Assembly (NCBI GenBank): GCA_024919195.1
Contig: CP103436.1
Location: 1-64,000 of the forward strand
Source of the DNA: Methylophilaceae bacterium LSUCC0717
GTDB taxonomy: Bacteria; Pseudomonadota; Gammaproteobacteria; Burkholderiales; Methylophilaceae
Direction of reading: 5' to 3'
Length of the DNA stretch: 64,000 nucleotides
A model generated the notes under the pieces. That model did no database searches. It had not been told where the DNA came from and was given only the letters and a program-made list of their open reading frames with translations. The translations under genes and the position numbers were made by a program. This document shows positions 12,206 to 20,450 of the stretch, piece after piece. Position 1 is the stretch's first letter; every line of letters starts with the position of its first letter.

Positions 12206-12829
12206 TTATTGTTGTGATCGAATCGAATCAATAATACCGTTAGTAACATCGATTGCATTTTTTGGCCCACCAGCCATTGTGGATGAAGTGATATAGGAAC
12301 CATTAATAATTAGGGTAGGGACTCCAGTCGCTCCTGCACTTCGAAACATTTGATTCGCCTTCTTTAGTTTCGCTTCCATTGAAAATGACTTGAATGCAGC
12401 TTTCACCTTATCGGTATCTAATTTAGCGTTGGATGCGATCCATTTGATGGCACCTGCTTCATCAACTGGACTGAGAGTTTTATCCTTGTGAATGGCTTCA
12501 AAAATTTTACTATGCAGATCATCCAAAACGCCAAGCGACTCCATTGCGTAATATGCTCTTGCCATGGGTATCCAGTCTCTTCTAGGTACGGCAGGAATTT
12601 TTTTGAATACAACATCTTTTGGAAGAGACGCTTGCCATTTTTTTAACTCAGGCTCAAAAGAATAACAGTGTCCACAGCCATACCAAAACATTTCAACAAC
12701 TTCAATCTTATCACTGGCTTCTGTTGCAATTTTTTCTTTTGTCGGTTTGAAGTTAACATTTAACTGCGGATCAACGGCATGAGAAAATTGAAAAATAAAC
12801 AAACAAAATAGAAAAAATATTTTTTTCAT
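12206..12829 (-). CDS. dsbA: Periplasmic thiol:disulfide interchange protein DsbA
   Basis: 207 residues. The N-terminal signal peptide (MKKIFFLFCLFIFQFSHA, cleavage likely after residue 18) directs it to the periplasm. The thioredoxin fold has the redox motif C-G-H-C at residues 52-55 in MFWYGCGHCYSFEP and the cis-proline loop ATGVPTLIING, with the helical insert in between. It introduces disulfide bonds into exported proteins. It is followed closely by the SDR gene and preceded by the SPOR protein gene; argS, SPOR, dsbA and SDR look co-transcribed. Confidence 0.93.
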   Translation of the reverse strand: MKKIFFLFCLFIFQFSHAVDPQLNVNFKPTKEKIATEASDKIEVVEMFWYGCGHCYSFEPELKKWQASLPKDVVFKKIPAVPRRDWIPMARAYYAMESLGVLDDLHSKIFEAIHKDKTLSPVDEAGAIKWIASNAKLDTDKVKAAFKSFSMEAKLKKANQMFRSAGATGVPTLIINGSYITSSTMAGGPKNAIDVTNGIIDSIRSQQ

Positions 12830-12855
12830 TGTGATTCCTTAAAATAATTTATAAC

Positions 12856-13407
12856 TTAATCTTTTGGCTTAGTGAGCTTGATTAAGTTCGCCTTAAATCC
12901 TTCTTTTATCAGATTTTCACGAATTTTTTTTGCTTCATCCATATCTTCATAGGGACCAACGCTCACTCTGTGAAATGTGTCATCACCAATTCTTGCTGAC
13001 ATGATGACTGATTCATAACTCATTAACGCGAGTTTAGCTTTTAGATTATCTGCCTGTGATTCTTCAGAAAAGGCACCCACCTGCAAGTAATATTGAATTG
13101 CTCTATCGTCATTGATTTTAGCGGGGGTATTTTTACTGTAAGTTTCCTGGCTTTCAGGTAAATTTTCATAAAAATCAAAAGACGCATCTTCGTCAATGGC
13201 AATAACGTCCTCGTCACCAAAGGCAGAATTAATCTCAATACAAGCTCCTTCCGTATCTTTAAGAACAAACGGAGACTTACCGCTAGTAATGAATAAAGTT
13301 ACTCCAATGGATAATAAAATTCCTAATAGCACACCGATGAATAAACCATTAGTAAATAAAGCTTGAGTTTGATTGATTTCTTTTTTTGTTCGGTAATCTT
13401 GAGCCAT
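12856..13407 (-). CDS. SPOR-domain inner membrane protein
   Basis: 183 residues. A cytoplasmic N-terminus of about 22 residues is followed by one membrane helix (about 23-47, GLFIGVLLGILLSIGVTLFIT), an acidic linker, and a C-terminal SPOR domain (about 107-180, YYLQVGAFSEESQADNLKAKL ... HRVSVGPYEDMDEAKKIRENL). SPOR domains bind denuded glycan strands at the septum, so a role in cell division or wall remodelling is likely. Position directly after argS is a common betaproteobacterial arrangement (FtsN-like or SPOR protein). I do not assign it as FtsN. Confidence 0.85.
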   Translation of the reverse strand: MAQDYRTKKEINQTQALFTNGLFIGVLLGILLSIGVTLFITSGKSPFVLKDTEGACIEINSAFGDEDVIAIDEDASFDFYENLPESQETYSKNTPAKINDDRAIQYYLQVGAFSEESQADNLKAKLALMSYESVIMSARIGDDTFHRVSVGPYEDMDEAKKIRENLIKEGFKANLIKLTKPKD

Positions 13408-13415
13408 GATGTCCT

Positions 13416-15074
13416 CTACATTTTTTCAGGAGCTGAAATTCCAAGTAATTGTAACCCATTTTTTATAACTATTTTCGTTGCACCAATTAATGCTAGTCTG
13501 GCATTTTGGAGTGCTTTGTCATCACTTAAAAATTTATTTGCATTGTAATAACTGTGAAAATCGGCAGCCAGATCTTTTAGAAATGTTGCAATGTAATGGG
13601 GTGAAGACTCGCTGGCAGATAGTGAAATAATTTCAGGGAATTCAGATAGCCTTTTTATTAATTGATGCTCGTGTGTTGATGTTAAAAGAGCTTCATCAAA
13701 ATTTTTTAAATCTTCTGGTTTAACATTGGCTTGATTAAGAACAGCACATATTCTGGCGTGAGCATATTGTATGTAATACACAGGATTATCATTTGTTTGT
13801 GATTTGGCTAGATCAATATCAAAAATAAGTTGTGAGTCAGGTTTTCGGGCGAGTAAAAAGTATCTTGTGGCGTCAGAACCTACTTCATCAATAAGATCCC
13901 TTAATGTGACATAACTTCCCGCTCTTTTTGAAATTTTTACTTCTTGATTATTTTTTGTCACAGTAACCATTTGATGTAAGACATAATCTGGCCAATCTTT
14001 TGGTATGCCCAAATTAAGGCCTTGGAGCCCTGCTCTTACTCTGGTGATGGTGCTATGATGATCTGCGCCTTGTTCATTTATAACCCTAACAAATCCTCTT
14101 TCCCATTTATTTAAATGGTAGGCAACGTCAGGAACAAAATAGGTATAGGAACCATCAGATTTAATCATGACCCGGTCTTTGTCATCTCCAAATTCAGTTG
14201 TTTTTAACCACGTGGCATCATCTTTTTTGTAGCTGAAGCCATTTTTTTCTAATAAATCTAGAACCTTCTCGACATCTTTATTTTGATAAAATGCGGATTC
14301 CAGGGTAAAAACATCAAAGGTCGTTTGGAATGCAGCAAGATCTATGTTTTGTTCGTTTCTCAAAAAGGCAACACTGAATCTTTTGATATTTTCAATATCA
14401 TCGGGATTGCCATTGGCCTTTACTACCTCCTCATCAACCTCGACTGTTTTTAGGTTTGAATAGGCGTCTGCAATTTCTAAGATATATTCGCCTCGATATC
14501 CGTCTTCAGGAAAATTTGCATCGTCTGGCTCAATACCCTTTATCCTTGATTGAACAGACAAGGCTAGATTATTAATTTGTTGACCAGCGTCATTGTAATA
14601 AAACTCTCTTGTCACATCCCAACCATTAGCTTGCATAATGCGGGCTAATGAGTCACCAATAGCTGCCCCCCTCCCATGGCCAATATGAAGTGGCCCTGTA
14701 GGATTCGCTGATACAAATTCGACCTGTAACTTTTGATTTTTACCAGTTAGGTTATGACCATATTTGGTTGATTGAGAAAAAATACTTTTTATTATTGAGG
14801 ATTTTCCAGCAGAGCTTAAATAAAAATTAATAAAGCCTGGTCCTGCGATCTCTAGTCGGTCAATAGATGGATCTAATCCAACTTTTTCAATTATCAATTG
14901 AGCTATTTCTCGAGGATTCTTTTTTAATATTTTTGTTAATTGCAGAGCTATATTTGTTGAATAGTCACCATGTTCTAATGTTTTAGGGCGCTCAATATGG
15001 ATATCAATAGTAGAAGAATCATCTAGGATTTGATCTAATGCTGAGGAGATAATGCTGGCTAATTCAGTTTTCAC
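13416..15074 (-). CDS. argS: Arginyl-tRNA synthetase
   Basis: 552-residue class I aminoacyl-tRNA synthetase, usual length. Additional N-terminal domain at 1-110 (Arg-S Add1), HIGH motif in NPTGPLHIGHGRGAAIGDS (about 125-143), a KMSKS-like loop KISKRAGSYVTLRDL (about 379-393), and an anticodon-binding helical C-terminus. It attaches arginine to tRNA-Arg. It is the first gene of a leftward group (argS, SPOR protein, dsbA, SDR) and is divergent from priA across a 66-base AT-rich gap that probably carries both promoters. Confidence 0.96.
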   Translation of the reverse strand: MKTELASIISSALDQILDDSSTIDIHIERPKTLEHGDYSTNIALQLTKILKKNPREIAQLIIEKVGLDPSIDRLEIAGPGFINFYLSSAGKSSIIKSIFSQSTKYGHNLTGKNQKLQVEFVSANPTGPLHIGHGRGAAIGDSLARIMQANGWDVTREFYYNDAGQQINNLALSVQSRIKGIEPDDANFPEDGYRGEYILEIADAYSNLKTVEVDEEVVKANGNPDDIENIKRFSVAFLRNEQNIDLAAFQTTFDVFTLESAFYQNKDVEKVLDLLEKNGFSYKKDDATWLKTTEFGDDKDRVMIKSDGSYTYFVPDVAYHLNKWERGFVRVINEQGADHHSTITRVRAGLQGLNLGIPKDWPDYVLHQMVTVTKNNQEVKISKRAGSYVTLRDLIDEVGSDATRYFLLARKPDSQLIFDIDLAKSQTNDNPVYYIQYAHARICAVLNQANVKPEDLKNFDEALLTSTHEHQLIKRLSEFPEIISLSASESSPHYIATFLKDLAADFHSYYNANKFLSDDKALQNARLALIGATKIVIKNGLQLLGISAPEKM

Positions 15075-15140
15075 TAATGGTAATATTTTTAAAAAATATT
15101 ATTTTACCTGACTCCTTATGCCAGATATAGTTAATCTGTT

Positions 15141-17330
15141 ATGAATTCAAAAGAAACTTCAATTGTTAAAGTTGCCATTGATGTCCCAATCGATGATTTT
15201 TTTGATTATCAGTGTGAAGAAAATGTTTCATTAGGACAAGCTGTGCTAGTTCCTTTTGGTTCGAGAAAGGTAATGGGTATCGTCGTTGAAGTTGATTCGT
15301 CAACAGAGCTCGAAGCACATCAAATAAAGAAAATAATACGGGTTGATAATGACATTTTATTTAATGAAGAACTTTTTAAATTATTTAAATTTGTATCCAG
15401 CTATTACCATTACCCCATTGGCCAAACAATTCATATTGCGGTTCCGTCAAATTTAAAAAAAATAGAAAAAGTTCTTAACAAAAAATCATACATATATGAA
15501 GCAACAGATCTTTTGAATAAGTCAACGATCGATCAAATCAGTGCGCGAAAAAAAAACCTTATAGAAATAGCAAAGGTAATCTTCAAAGAAAAGCAAACAG
15601 ACGGAGCGTTAAAGACGATTTCCATTAATTGGAAAAAATATGTAAAGGAATTGGTAGATCTTAATTTTGTTAAAGAAAGGGAGTATCAGAAAACAAAGTT
15701 TATTCAAAAAACATCCGCATTAAAACTGAATCAAGAACAGTCTGAAATATATGAAAAAATTTTAGGCGCGCAAGGGTTTGAAGCTTTTTTAATTTATGGC
15801 ATTACAGGAAGCGGAAAAACAGAGGTGTACATGCACCTCATCGAACAATATGTCAAAAATAACGGACAGGTTCTTATTTTAGTTCCCGAGATAAATTTAA
15901 CTCCTCAGTTAGAGGATCGATTCACCTCGAGATTTTCAAGCTATTTAGTAATCTCTTTACATAGTCAGTTGACTCAGAAAAAAAGATTAGAAAACTGGGA
16001 GCTAGCAAAAAACGGCACAGCACAAATAATCATCGGCACAAGATTGTCTGTATTTACACCTTTTAAAAATTTAAGAGCGATTATTATGGATGAAGAGCAA
16101 GATTTATCATTTAAGCAGCATGATAAATTGCGTTATCACGCTAGAGATGTGGCAATGATGCGAGCAAAACTTCTAAATATTCCTTTTATAGCAGGGAGCG
16201 CGACTCCATCTATTGAAATTTGGCATCGCTCAGTAAATGAAAATAAATTGCTGCTTCATAAGTTGCCTAAGAGAGCTGTAAAAGATGCGACTCTACCCAG
16301 AATTAATTTAATAAAAGATGAAACAAATATAGAAAATGAAGGAATATCAGAATATTTAAAATCTGCTATAAAACATCATCTTGATCTACGTCAACAAATT
16401 TTGATTTTTATCAATCGCCGAGGCTATGCACCAGTTTTATTCTGCTCATCTTGTGGATGGTATGCGAGTTGTTCAAGGTGCAGCTCAAAACTGGTTGTTC
16501 ATCGAAGTAAACAGCACTTACGATGTCATCATTGTGATTACCAAAGAGGGATAGACACTTCATGTAAAGTTTGTGGCAATGTTGATTTAATGTCTTTAGG
16601 TAGTGGAACCCAAAAAATTGAAGACAGGATAAGAAAATTATTTCCTAAGGCCCAGGTGAGGAGGGTCGATAGGGACACTATTAAAACAAAAGCAGCAATT
16701 GATGCTCTCTATGATGATATGCATGATAACAAAATCGATATATTAGTTGGAACGCAAATGCTATCAAAAGGACATGACTTTCCAAATTTGAGCTTAGTAG
16801 TCGTGCTTGATGCTGACAATGCATTATATAGTTCAGATTTTCGTGCCTCAGAAAAACTATTTTCACAATTAGTACAAGTTGCTGGAAGAGCCGGTCGAGG
16901 ATCAATTCCTGGGGAGGTTGTTATCCAAACTAATTTTCCTGAACATCCTTTGTATCAATCGGTAAAAAATCAGGACTATGAATCATTTGCATCAGAAGAA
17001 ATAAATTTAAGAAAAGACCTCAATTTCCCTCCATTTTGTTTCCAAGCCGTGTTGCGCGCAGAAAGTAAAAACAAAAAAAAGGTAGAAGATTTTATTAATA
17101 AGGCATATTCAATTGCAAGCCAAAGCGATATTAAAGATGTAAATGTATTTCATCCTGTTCAGCCGATTCTTGATCGTGTAAAGGGATTTGAGCGATACCA
17201 AATTTATTTCCACTCAAGCAGCCGACAATTACTGAACCAATTTTTAAGATATGTGAAAGAAAGGATTTTAAAACAAAAAGATTTAAATAAGGTGAAATGG
17301 TTTATCGATGTTGATCCGGTAGATTTTTAA
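15141..17330 (+). CDS. priA: Primosomal replication restart helicase PriA
   Basis: 729 residues. An N-terminal DNA-binding domain is followed by the helicase core with Walker A GITGSGKTEVY (about 220-230). The motif II sequence reads DEEQD, where most PriA proteins have DEEHD. Eight Zn-binding Cys are present as four CxxC pairs (CSSC, CSRC, CHHC, CKVC) at about 433-480. Helicase motifs continue with VGTQMLSKGHDFPNLSLVVVLDAD and QVAGRAGRG. PriA reloads the replisome at stalled forks. It ends at an inverted repeat shared with the convergent lipoprotein gene. Confidence 0.95.
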   Translation: MNSKETSIVKVAIDVPIDDFFDYQCEENVSLGQAVLVPFGSRKVMGIVVEVDSSTELEAHQIKKIIRVDNDILFNEELFKLFKFVSSYYHYPIGQTIHIAVPSNLKKIEKVLNKKSYIYEATDLLNKSTIDQISARKKNLIEIAKVIFKEKQTDGALKTISINWKKYVKELVDLNFVKEREYQKTKFIQKTSALKLNQEQSEIYEKILGAQGFEAFLIYGITGSGKTEVYMHLIEQYVKNNGQVLILVPEINLTPQLEDRFTSRFSSYLVISLHSQLTQKKRLENWELAKNGTAQIIIGTRLSVFTPFKNLRAIIMDEEQDLSFKQHDKLRYHARDVAMMRAKLLNIPFIAGSATPSIEIWHRSVNENKLLLHKLPKRAVKDATLPRINLIKDETNIENEGISEYLKSAIKHHLDLRQQILIFINRRGYAPVLFCSSCGWYASCSRCSSKLVVHRSKQHLRCHHCDYQRGIDTSCKVCGNVDLMSLGSGTQKIEDRIRKLFPKAQVRRVDRDTIKTKAAIDALYDDMHDNKIDILVGTQMLSKGHDFPNLSLVVVLDADNALYSSDFRASEKLFSQLVQVAGRAGRGSIPGEVVIQTNFPEHPLYQSVKNQDYESFASEEINLRKDLNFPPFCFQAVLRAESKNKKKVEDFINKAYSIASQSDIKDVNVFHPVQPILDRVKGFERYQIYFHSSSRQLLNQFLRYVKERILKQKDLNKVKWFIDVDPVDF

Positions 17331-17332
17331 AA

Positions 17333-17359
17333 AAAAGCTGGAGGTTTAATCCAGCTTTT
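17333..17359. terminator. Bidirectional intrinsic terminator between priA and lipoprotein gene
   Basis: Ten-base stem AAAAGCTGGA / TCCAGCTTTT with a seven-base loop, just after the priA stop. On the minus strand the stem is followed by a run of eight T, so it is a good terminator for the lipoprotein gene. On the plus strand the T run is shorter (TTTTC), so it should also work for priA but less well. Confidence 0.8.
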
Positions 17360-17377
17360 CTATGAATCAAACTTAAA

Positions 17378-17542
17378 TTACTCAGCAGCTTCTTCAGCTG
17401 GAGCCTCTTCTGTTGAAACTTCATCAGCAGCTTCTTCAGTTAAAGGAGGTAATTCAGCATCAGCACTGTCATTTGCAACATCATCGCCACAGGCAGCTAA
17501 GAATAGACCGAATAATAAGGCTAATAAAAATTTGTTTAACAT
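17378..17542 (-). CDS. Small acidic lipoprotein, function unknown
   Basis: 54 residues from the ATG at 17542, which has GGAGA just upstream. A longer frame extends further 5' but would hide the signal peptide. Residues 1-17 (MLNKFLLALLFGLFLAAC) form a lipoprotein signal ending in the lipobox L-A-A-C, so the mature protein would be lipidated on Cys17 or nearby. The mature part is very acidic (Asp, Glu, Ala) with no basic residue. A 16-base exact direct repeat (17382-17397 and 17424-17439) encodes two copies of Glu-Glu-Ala-Ala-Asp/Glu, pointing to an internal duplication. Such short acidic lipoproteins are common and uncharacterised. Confidence 0.7.
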   Translation of the reverse strand: MLNKFLLALLFGLFLAACGDDVANDSADAELPPLTEEAADEVSTEEAPAEEAAE

Positions 17543-17625
17543 ACTTTTCTCCAAAAATTTGTTGGTAAGGACTACAGCCGCGCATGTTAACATTTGCAAT
17601 AAAATAAAACAAATATTTTAAGAAA

Positions 17626-18474
17626 ATGACATCACCTGTACCTAAAATATTAACCTTTGCAGCTTCTGATCCAACCGGCGGAGCAGGCATTCAAGCTGAT
17701 TTGATGACACAAACAAGCCTCGGTTGCTACCCATTATCCGTGCTTACAGCTATTACGTGTCAGGATACTTCCGGGGTAAGTGAAGTGGTACCAATTGACC
17801 CTTCAATCGTCGAAAAACAAGCAAGATTGATTCTTAATGAGACTAAAATTGATGTCATCAAGTGTGGAGTGATTGCTAGTGAAGAGAACATTAAAGTGAT
17901 CTCAGAAATTATTAAAGATTACCCCGATGTTCCAGTGGTGATTGATCCTATATTATCCTCTGGGAGAGGGGATAATTTGGTCTTAGGAGATTCACTTCAA
18001 TTAATGATAAGACACCTTTTTCCGTTAGCAGAAATCATTACCCCTAACGTGAATGAGGCAGCGAAAATTATTTCAAACAAAAATATCTCTGAAATCGAGG
18101 AAGACCTTTTATTTATTGGAAAGTCTCTTATGGATCTAGGACCAAAAAATGTACTAATAACTGCAGCGGATTATCAGGTAGATAAAAAAATCTTGACTAA
18201 TACCTTGTTTTGTCAAGACGGGGGAATATTTAATTTCGACCATGAAAGATTACCTCAGAGTTTTCATGGATCAGGATGCACTCTAGCATCTGCAGTTGCA
18301 GCATACTTGGCACAAGGTATGTCAATACATACAGCGGTTGAAGAGGCTCAAAAATTTACGATTGATACACTTAAAAATGGACTTGTAAATGGACATGGCC
18401 AGTTGATACCTAATAGATTTTTCTGGATGTTCAGCGATCTAGAAGAGGATGAAAATGACCTCAAACATCATTAA
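17626..18474 (+). CDS. thiD: Hydroxymethylpyrimidine (phosphate) kinase ThiD
   Basis: 282-residue ribokinase-like (PfkB) fold. N-terminal LTFAASDPTGGAGIQADL (about 8-25) is the HMP-binding signature, and the ATP/anion-hole motif GSGCTLASAVAAYLAQG lies at about 214-230. It phosphorylates hydroxymethylpyrimidine twice for thiamine synthesis. It is followed with overlap by thiE, so the pyrimidine kinase and the coupling enzyme are produced together. It is divergent from the lipoprotein gene with an 83-base gap. Confidence 0.93.
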   Translation: MTSPVPKILTFAASDPTGGAGIQADLMTQTSLGCYPLSVLTAITCQDTSGVSEVVPIDPSIVEKQARLILNETKIDVIKCGVIASEENIKVISEIIKDYPDVPVVIDPILSSGRGDNLVLGDSLQLMIRHLFPLAEIITPNVNEAAKIISNKNISEIEEDLLFIGKSLMDLGPKNVLITAADYQVDKKILTNTLFCQDGGIFNFDHERLPQSFHGSGCTLASAVAAYLAQGMSIHTAVEEAQKFTIDTLKNGLVNGHGQLIPNRFFWMFSDLEEDENDLKHH

Positions 18475-19084
18475 TGGTATTTACGCAATTACCCCTGATT
18501 GGGAAGATACCCGCCAATTAATTATAAAAACAGAGGAATTGCTGTCAAATAAAATTAACTTATTACAGTACCGAAATAAAAAAGCTAATAAGCAATTAAG
18601 GATGACACAGGCTAAAGAGCTTCAAGCGCTTTGTCTTCATTATCAAGTGCCATTCATAATTAATGATGATTTTGAATTATGCGGTATTTTAGATGCAGAT
18701 GGCATACATTTAGGAAAAGATGACATCACAATAGAAGAAGTTAGGGATAAATTAGGTAATAAAATCATTGTCGGAGTATCCTGTTACAACGATGCTAAAA
18801 GGGTCAATGAAATGATGGCCTCTAGTTGTGACTATATAGCTTTGGGGGCCTGCTTTCCAACAAAAACAAAACCAAATGCACCGCATGCTTCATTAAATTT
18901 TTTGGAGCATGTTGTCGAAACATCGATTAAGCCTGTTGTTGCAATTGGTGGGATTAATTTGGATAATTGTAGCCCAGTAATCAATAGCGGTGTTGATGCT
19001 ATTGCAATGATCAATGCACTTTATTCTACTGATAAAGTCTCAAACAAAATATTGGAAATTAAAAGAAAGTTTAGAAATGACTAA
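18455..19084 (+). CDS. thiE: Thiamine-phosphate synthase ThiE
   Basis: 209-residue TIM-barrel enzyme that joins HMP diphosphate and thiazole phosphate. Visible motifs: [60 protein letters not shown] and [10 protein letters not shown]. The ATG at 18455 is preferred over the one at 18449 because AGAGG ends six bases before it. The start lies inside thiD (20-base overlap) and the end overlaps the hemL start by eight bases, so thiD-thiE-hemL is one coupled unit. Confidence 0.92.
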   Translation: MTSNIINGIYAITPDWEDTRQLIIKTEELLSNKINLLQYRNKKANKQLRMTQAKELQALCLHYQVPFIINDDFELCGILDADGIHLGKDDITIEEVRDKLGNKIIVGVSCYNDAKRVNEMMASSCDYIALGACFPTKTKPNAPHASLNFLEHVVETSIKPVVAIGGINLDNCSPVINSGVDAIAMINALYSTDKVSNKILEIKRKFRND

Positions 19085-20354
19085 GAATATTGACCTATTT
19101 AATGAATCCCAACACTATATTCCAGGTGGCGTGAACTCCCCTGTGAGGGCTTTCGGTTCTGTTGGAGGTACGCCAATATTTTTTAAATCTGCCAATGGAT
19201 CAAAATTATGGGATGAAGAAGGAAATAAATATATTGACTATATTAATTCCTGGGGCCCAATGATTTTAGGCCATGCTCATCCTGAAGTGATTAAGGCTGT
19301 TCAAGATGTTGCACAAGACAGTCTATCTTTTGGAGCCCCCACAGCCCGAGAGCTTTTAATGGCAAAGGAAATTGTAAAAATAGTTCCGTCTATTGAGCAA
19401 GTACGCTTAGTGAGCTCAGGCACTGAGGCCACCATGAGTGCAATCCGAGTGGCGCGTGGGTTTACCGGTCGAGATAAGATTGTAAAGTTTGAGGGCTGTT
19501 ATCACGGTCATGCAGATGCTCTGCTAGTTAAAGCGGGTTCAGGAGCACTTACCTTTGGGCAGCCAAGCTCTGCTGGGGTGCCTGTTGATGTTGCTAAAGA
19601 TACATTAACCTTAAGCTATAACAATGTGGAAGAATTGCAACAGCTGTTTGATCAGCAAGGCGATGAAATTGCCTGTGTCATTCTCGAGCCTGTGGTGGGA
19701 AATATGAATTTGATTGTGCCATCGGAAGAATTTTTAAACACTCTGCGAAGTGTTACAGAAAAACATGGAGCAGTTTTGATTTTTGATGAGGTGATGACTG
19801 GTTTTAGAGTATCGCTTGGCGGTGCGCAAGAGCTCTTTGGTATTACCCCTGATATGACCACCCTAGGTAAAGTGATCGGAGGAGGTTTGCCGGTAGGAGC
19901 TTTTGGTGGGCGCAAAGAGATCATGCAAAAATTAGCCCCTTTGGGACCAGTCTATCAAGCCGGAACGTTATCAGGTAACCCCGTGGCTGTGGCTGCAGGA
20001 TTAAAAACACTTGAACTCATTCAAGCTGAAGGTTTCTTTGATTCTTTATCCAAACAGACCAAAAAATTAACAGATGGATTAACTGATGCAGCAAAAGAAT
20101 TAGGAATTAAATTTTGTGCGCGAAATGTGGGCGGAATGTTTGGTCTCTATTTCAGCGAACAACCTCCGAACTCATTTCAAGATGTAATGGCATCAGATCG
20201 TGAAAAATTTAATGCATTTTTCCACGAAATGTTAAGACAAGGAATCTACTTTGGACCATCAGCATTTGAAGCTGGTTTTGTATCTGCAAAACATTCAGAT
20301 GAAGATATTAACTTCACGATTAATTGTGCCAAAAAAGCATTTCAAAAAATCTAA
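19077..20354 (+). CDS. hemL: Glutamate-1-semialdehyde 2,1-aminomutase
   Basis: 425-residue PLP enzyme, class III aminotransferase fold. It converts glutamate-1-semialdehyde to 5-aminolevulinate, the heme precursor, by the C5 pathway. PLP-binding Lys is at 265 in [31 protein letters not shown] at the N-terminus and [14 protein letters not shown] are diagnostic. The start at 19077 (ATGACTAAG) gives the family length; a longer in-frame extension into thiE is not supported. It overlaps thiE by eight bases. Another heme gene, hemE, lies after gltBD. Confidence 0.95.
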   Translation: MTKNIDLFNESQHYIPGGVNSPVRAFGSVGGTPIFFKSANGSKLWDEEGNKYIDYINSWGPMILGHAHPEVIKAVQDVAQDSLSFGAPTARELLMAKEIVKIVPSIEQVRLVSSGTEATMSAIRVARGFTGRDKIVKFEGCYHGHADALLVKAGSGALTFGQPSSAGVPVDVAKDTLTLSYNNVEELQQLFDQQGDEIACVILEPVVGNMNLIVPSEEFLNTLRSVTEKHGAVLIFDEVMTGFRVSLGGAQELFGITPDMTTLGKVIGGGLPVGAFGGRKEIMQKLAPLGPVYQAGTLSGNPVAVAAGLKTLELIQAEGFFDSLSKQTKKLTDGLTDAAKELGIKFCARNVGGMFGLYFSEQPPNSFQDVMASDREKFNAFFHEMLRQGIYFGPSAFEAGFVSAKHSDEDINFTINCAKKAFQKI

Positions 20355-20378
20355 ACTTAACCCGAATAAATCCCTCAT

Positions 20379-20420
20379 AACCATTGAATTTACTGGATAA
20401 AACCAGTATTATTGATGGTT
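20379..20420 (+). promoter_or_regulatory. Interrupted stem-loop in the hemL-gltB gap
   Basis: The gap holds an outer stem of AACCATTGA (20379-20387) with TTGATGGTT (20412-20420), counting two G-U pairs. A symmetric three-base internal loop follows, then an inner stem TACTGG/CCAGTA (20391-20396, 20403-20408) with a six-base loop. No T run follows, so it is not a standard terminator. It would sit in the gltB leader, about 30 bases before the ATG, if transcription starts upstream. Function unknown: structured leader, weak terminator for hemL, or operator. Confidence 0.4.
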
Positions 20421-20450
20421 CGGCTCATTTAAAACAACAGATAAAAAGTT

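Noticed and set aside
15075-15140. A/T inverted repeat between argS and priA
   Set aside because: Simple A/T runs (AATATTTTT...AAAAAATATT) are expected by chance at this base composition; no further support.
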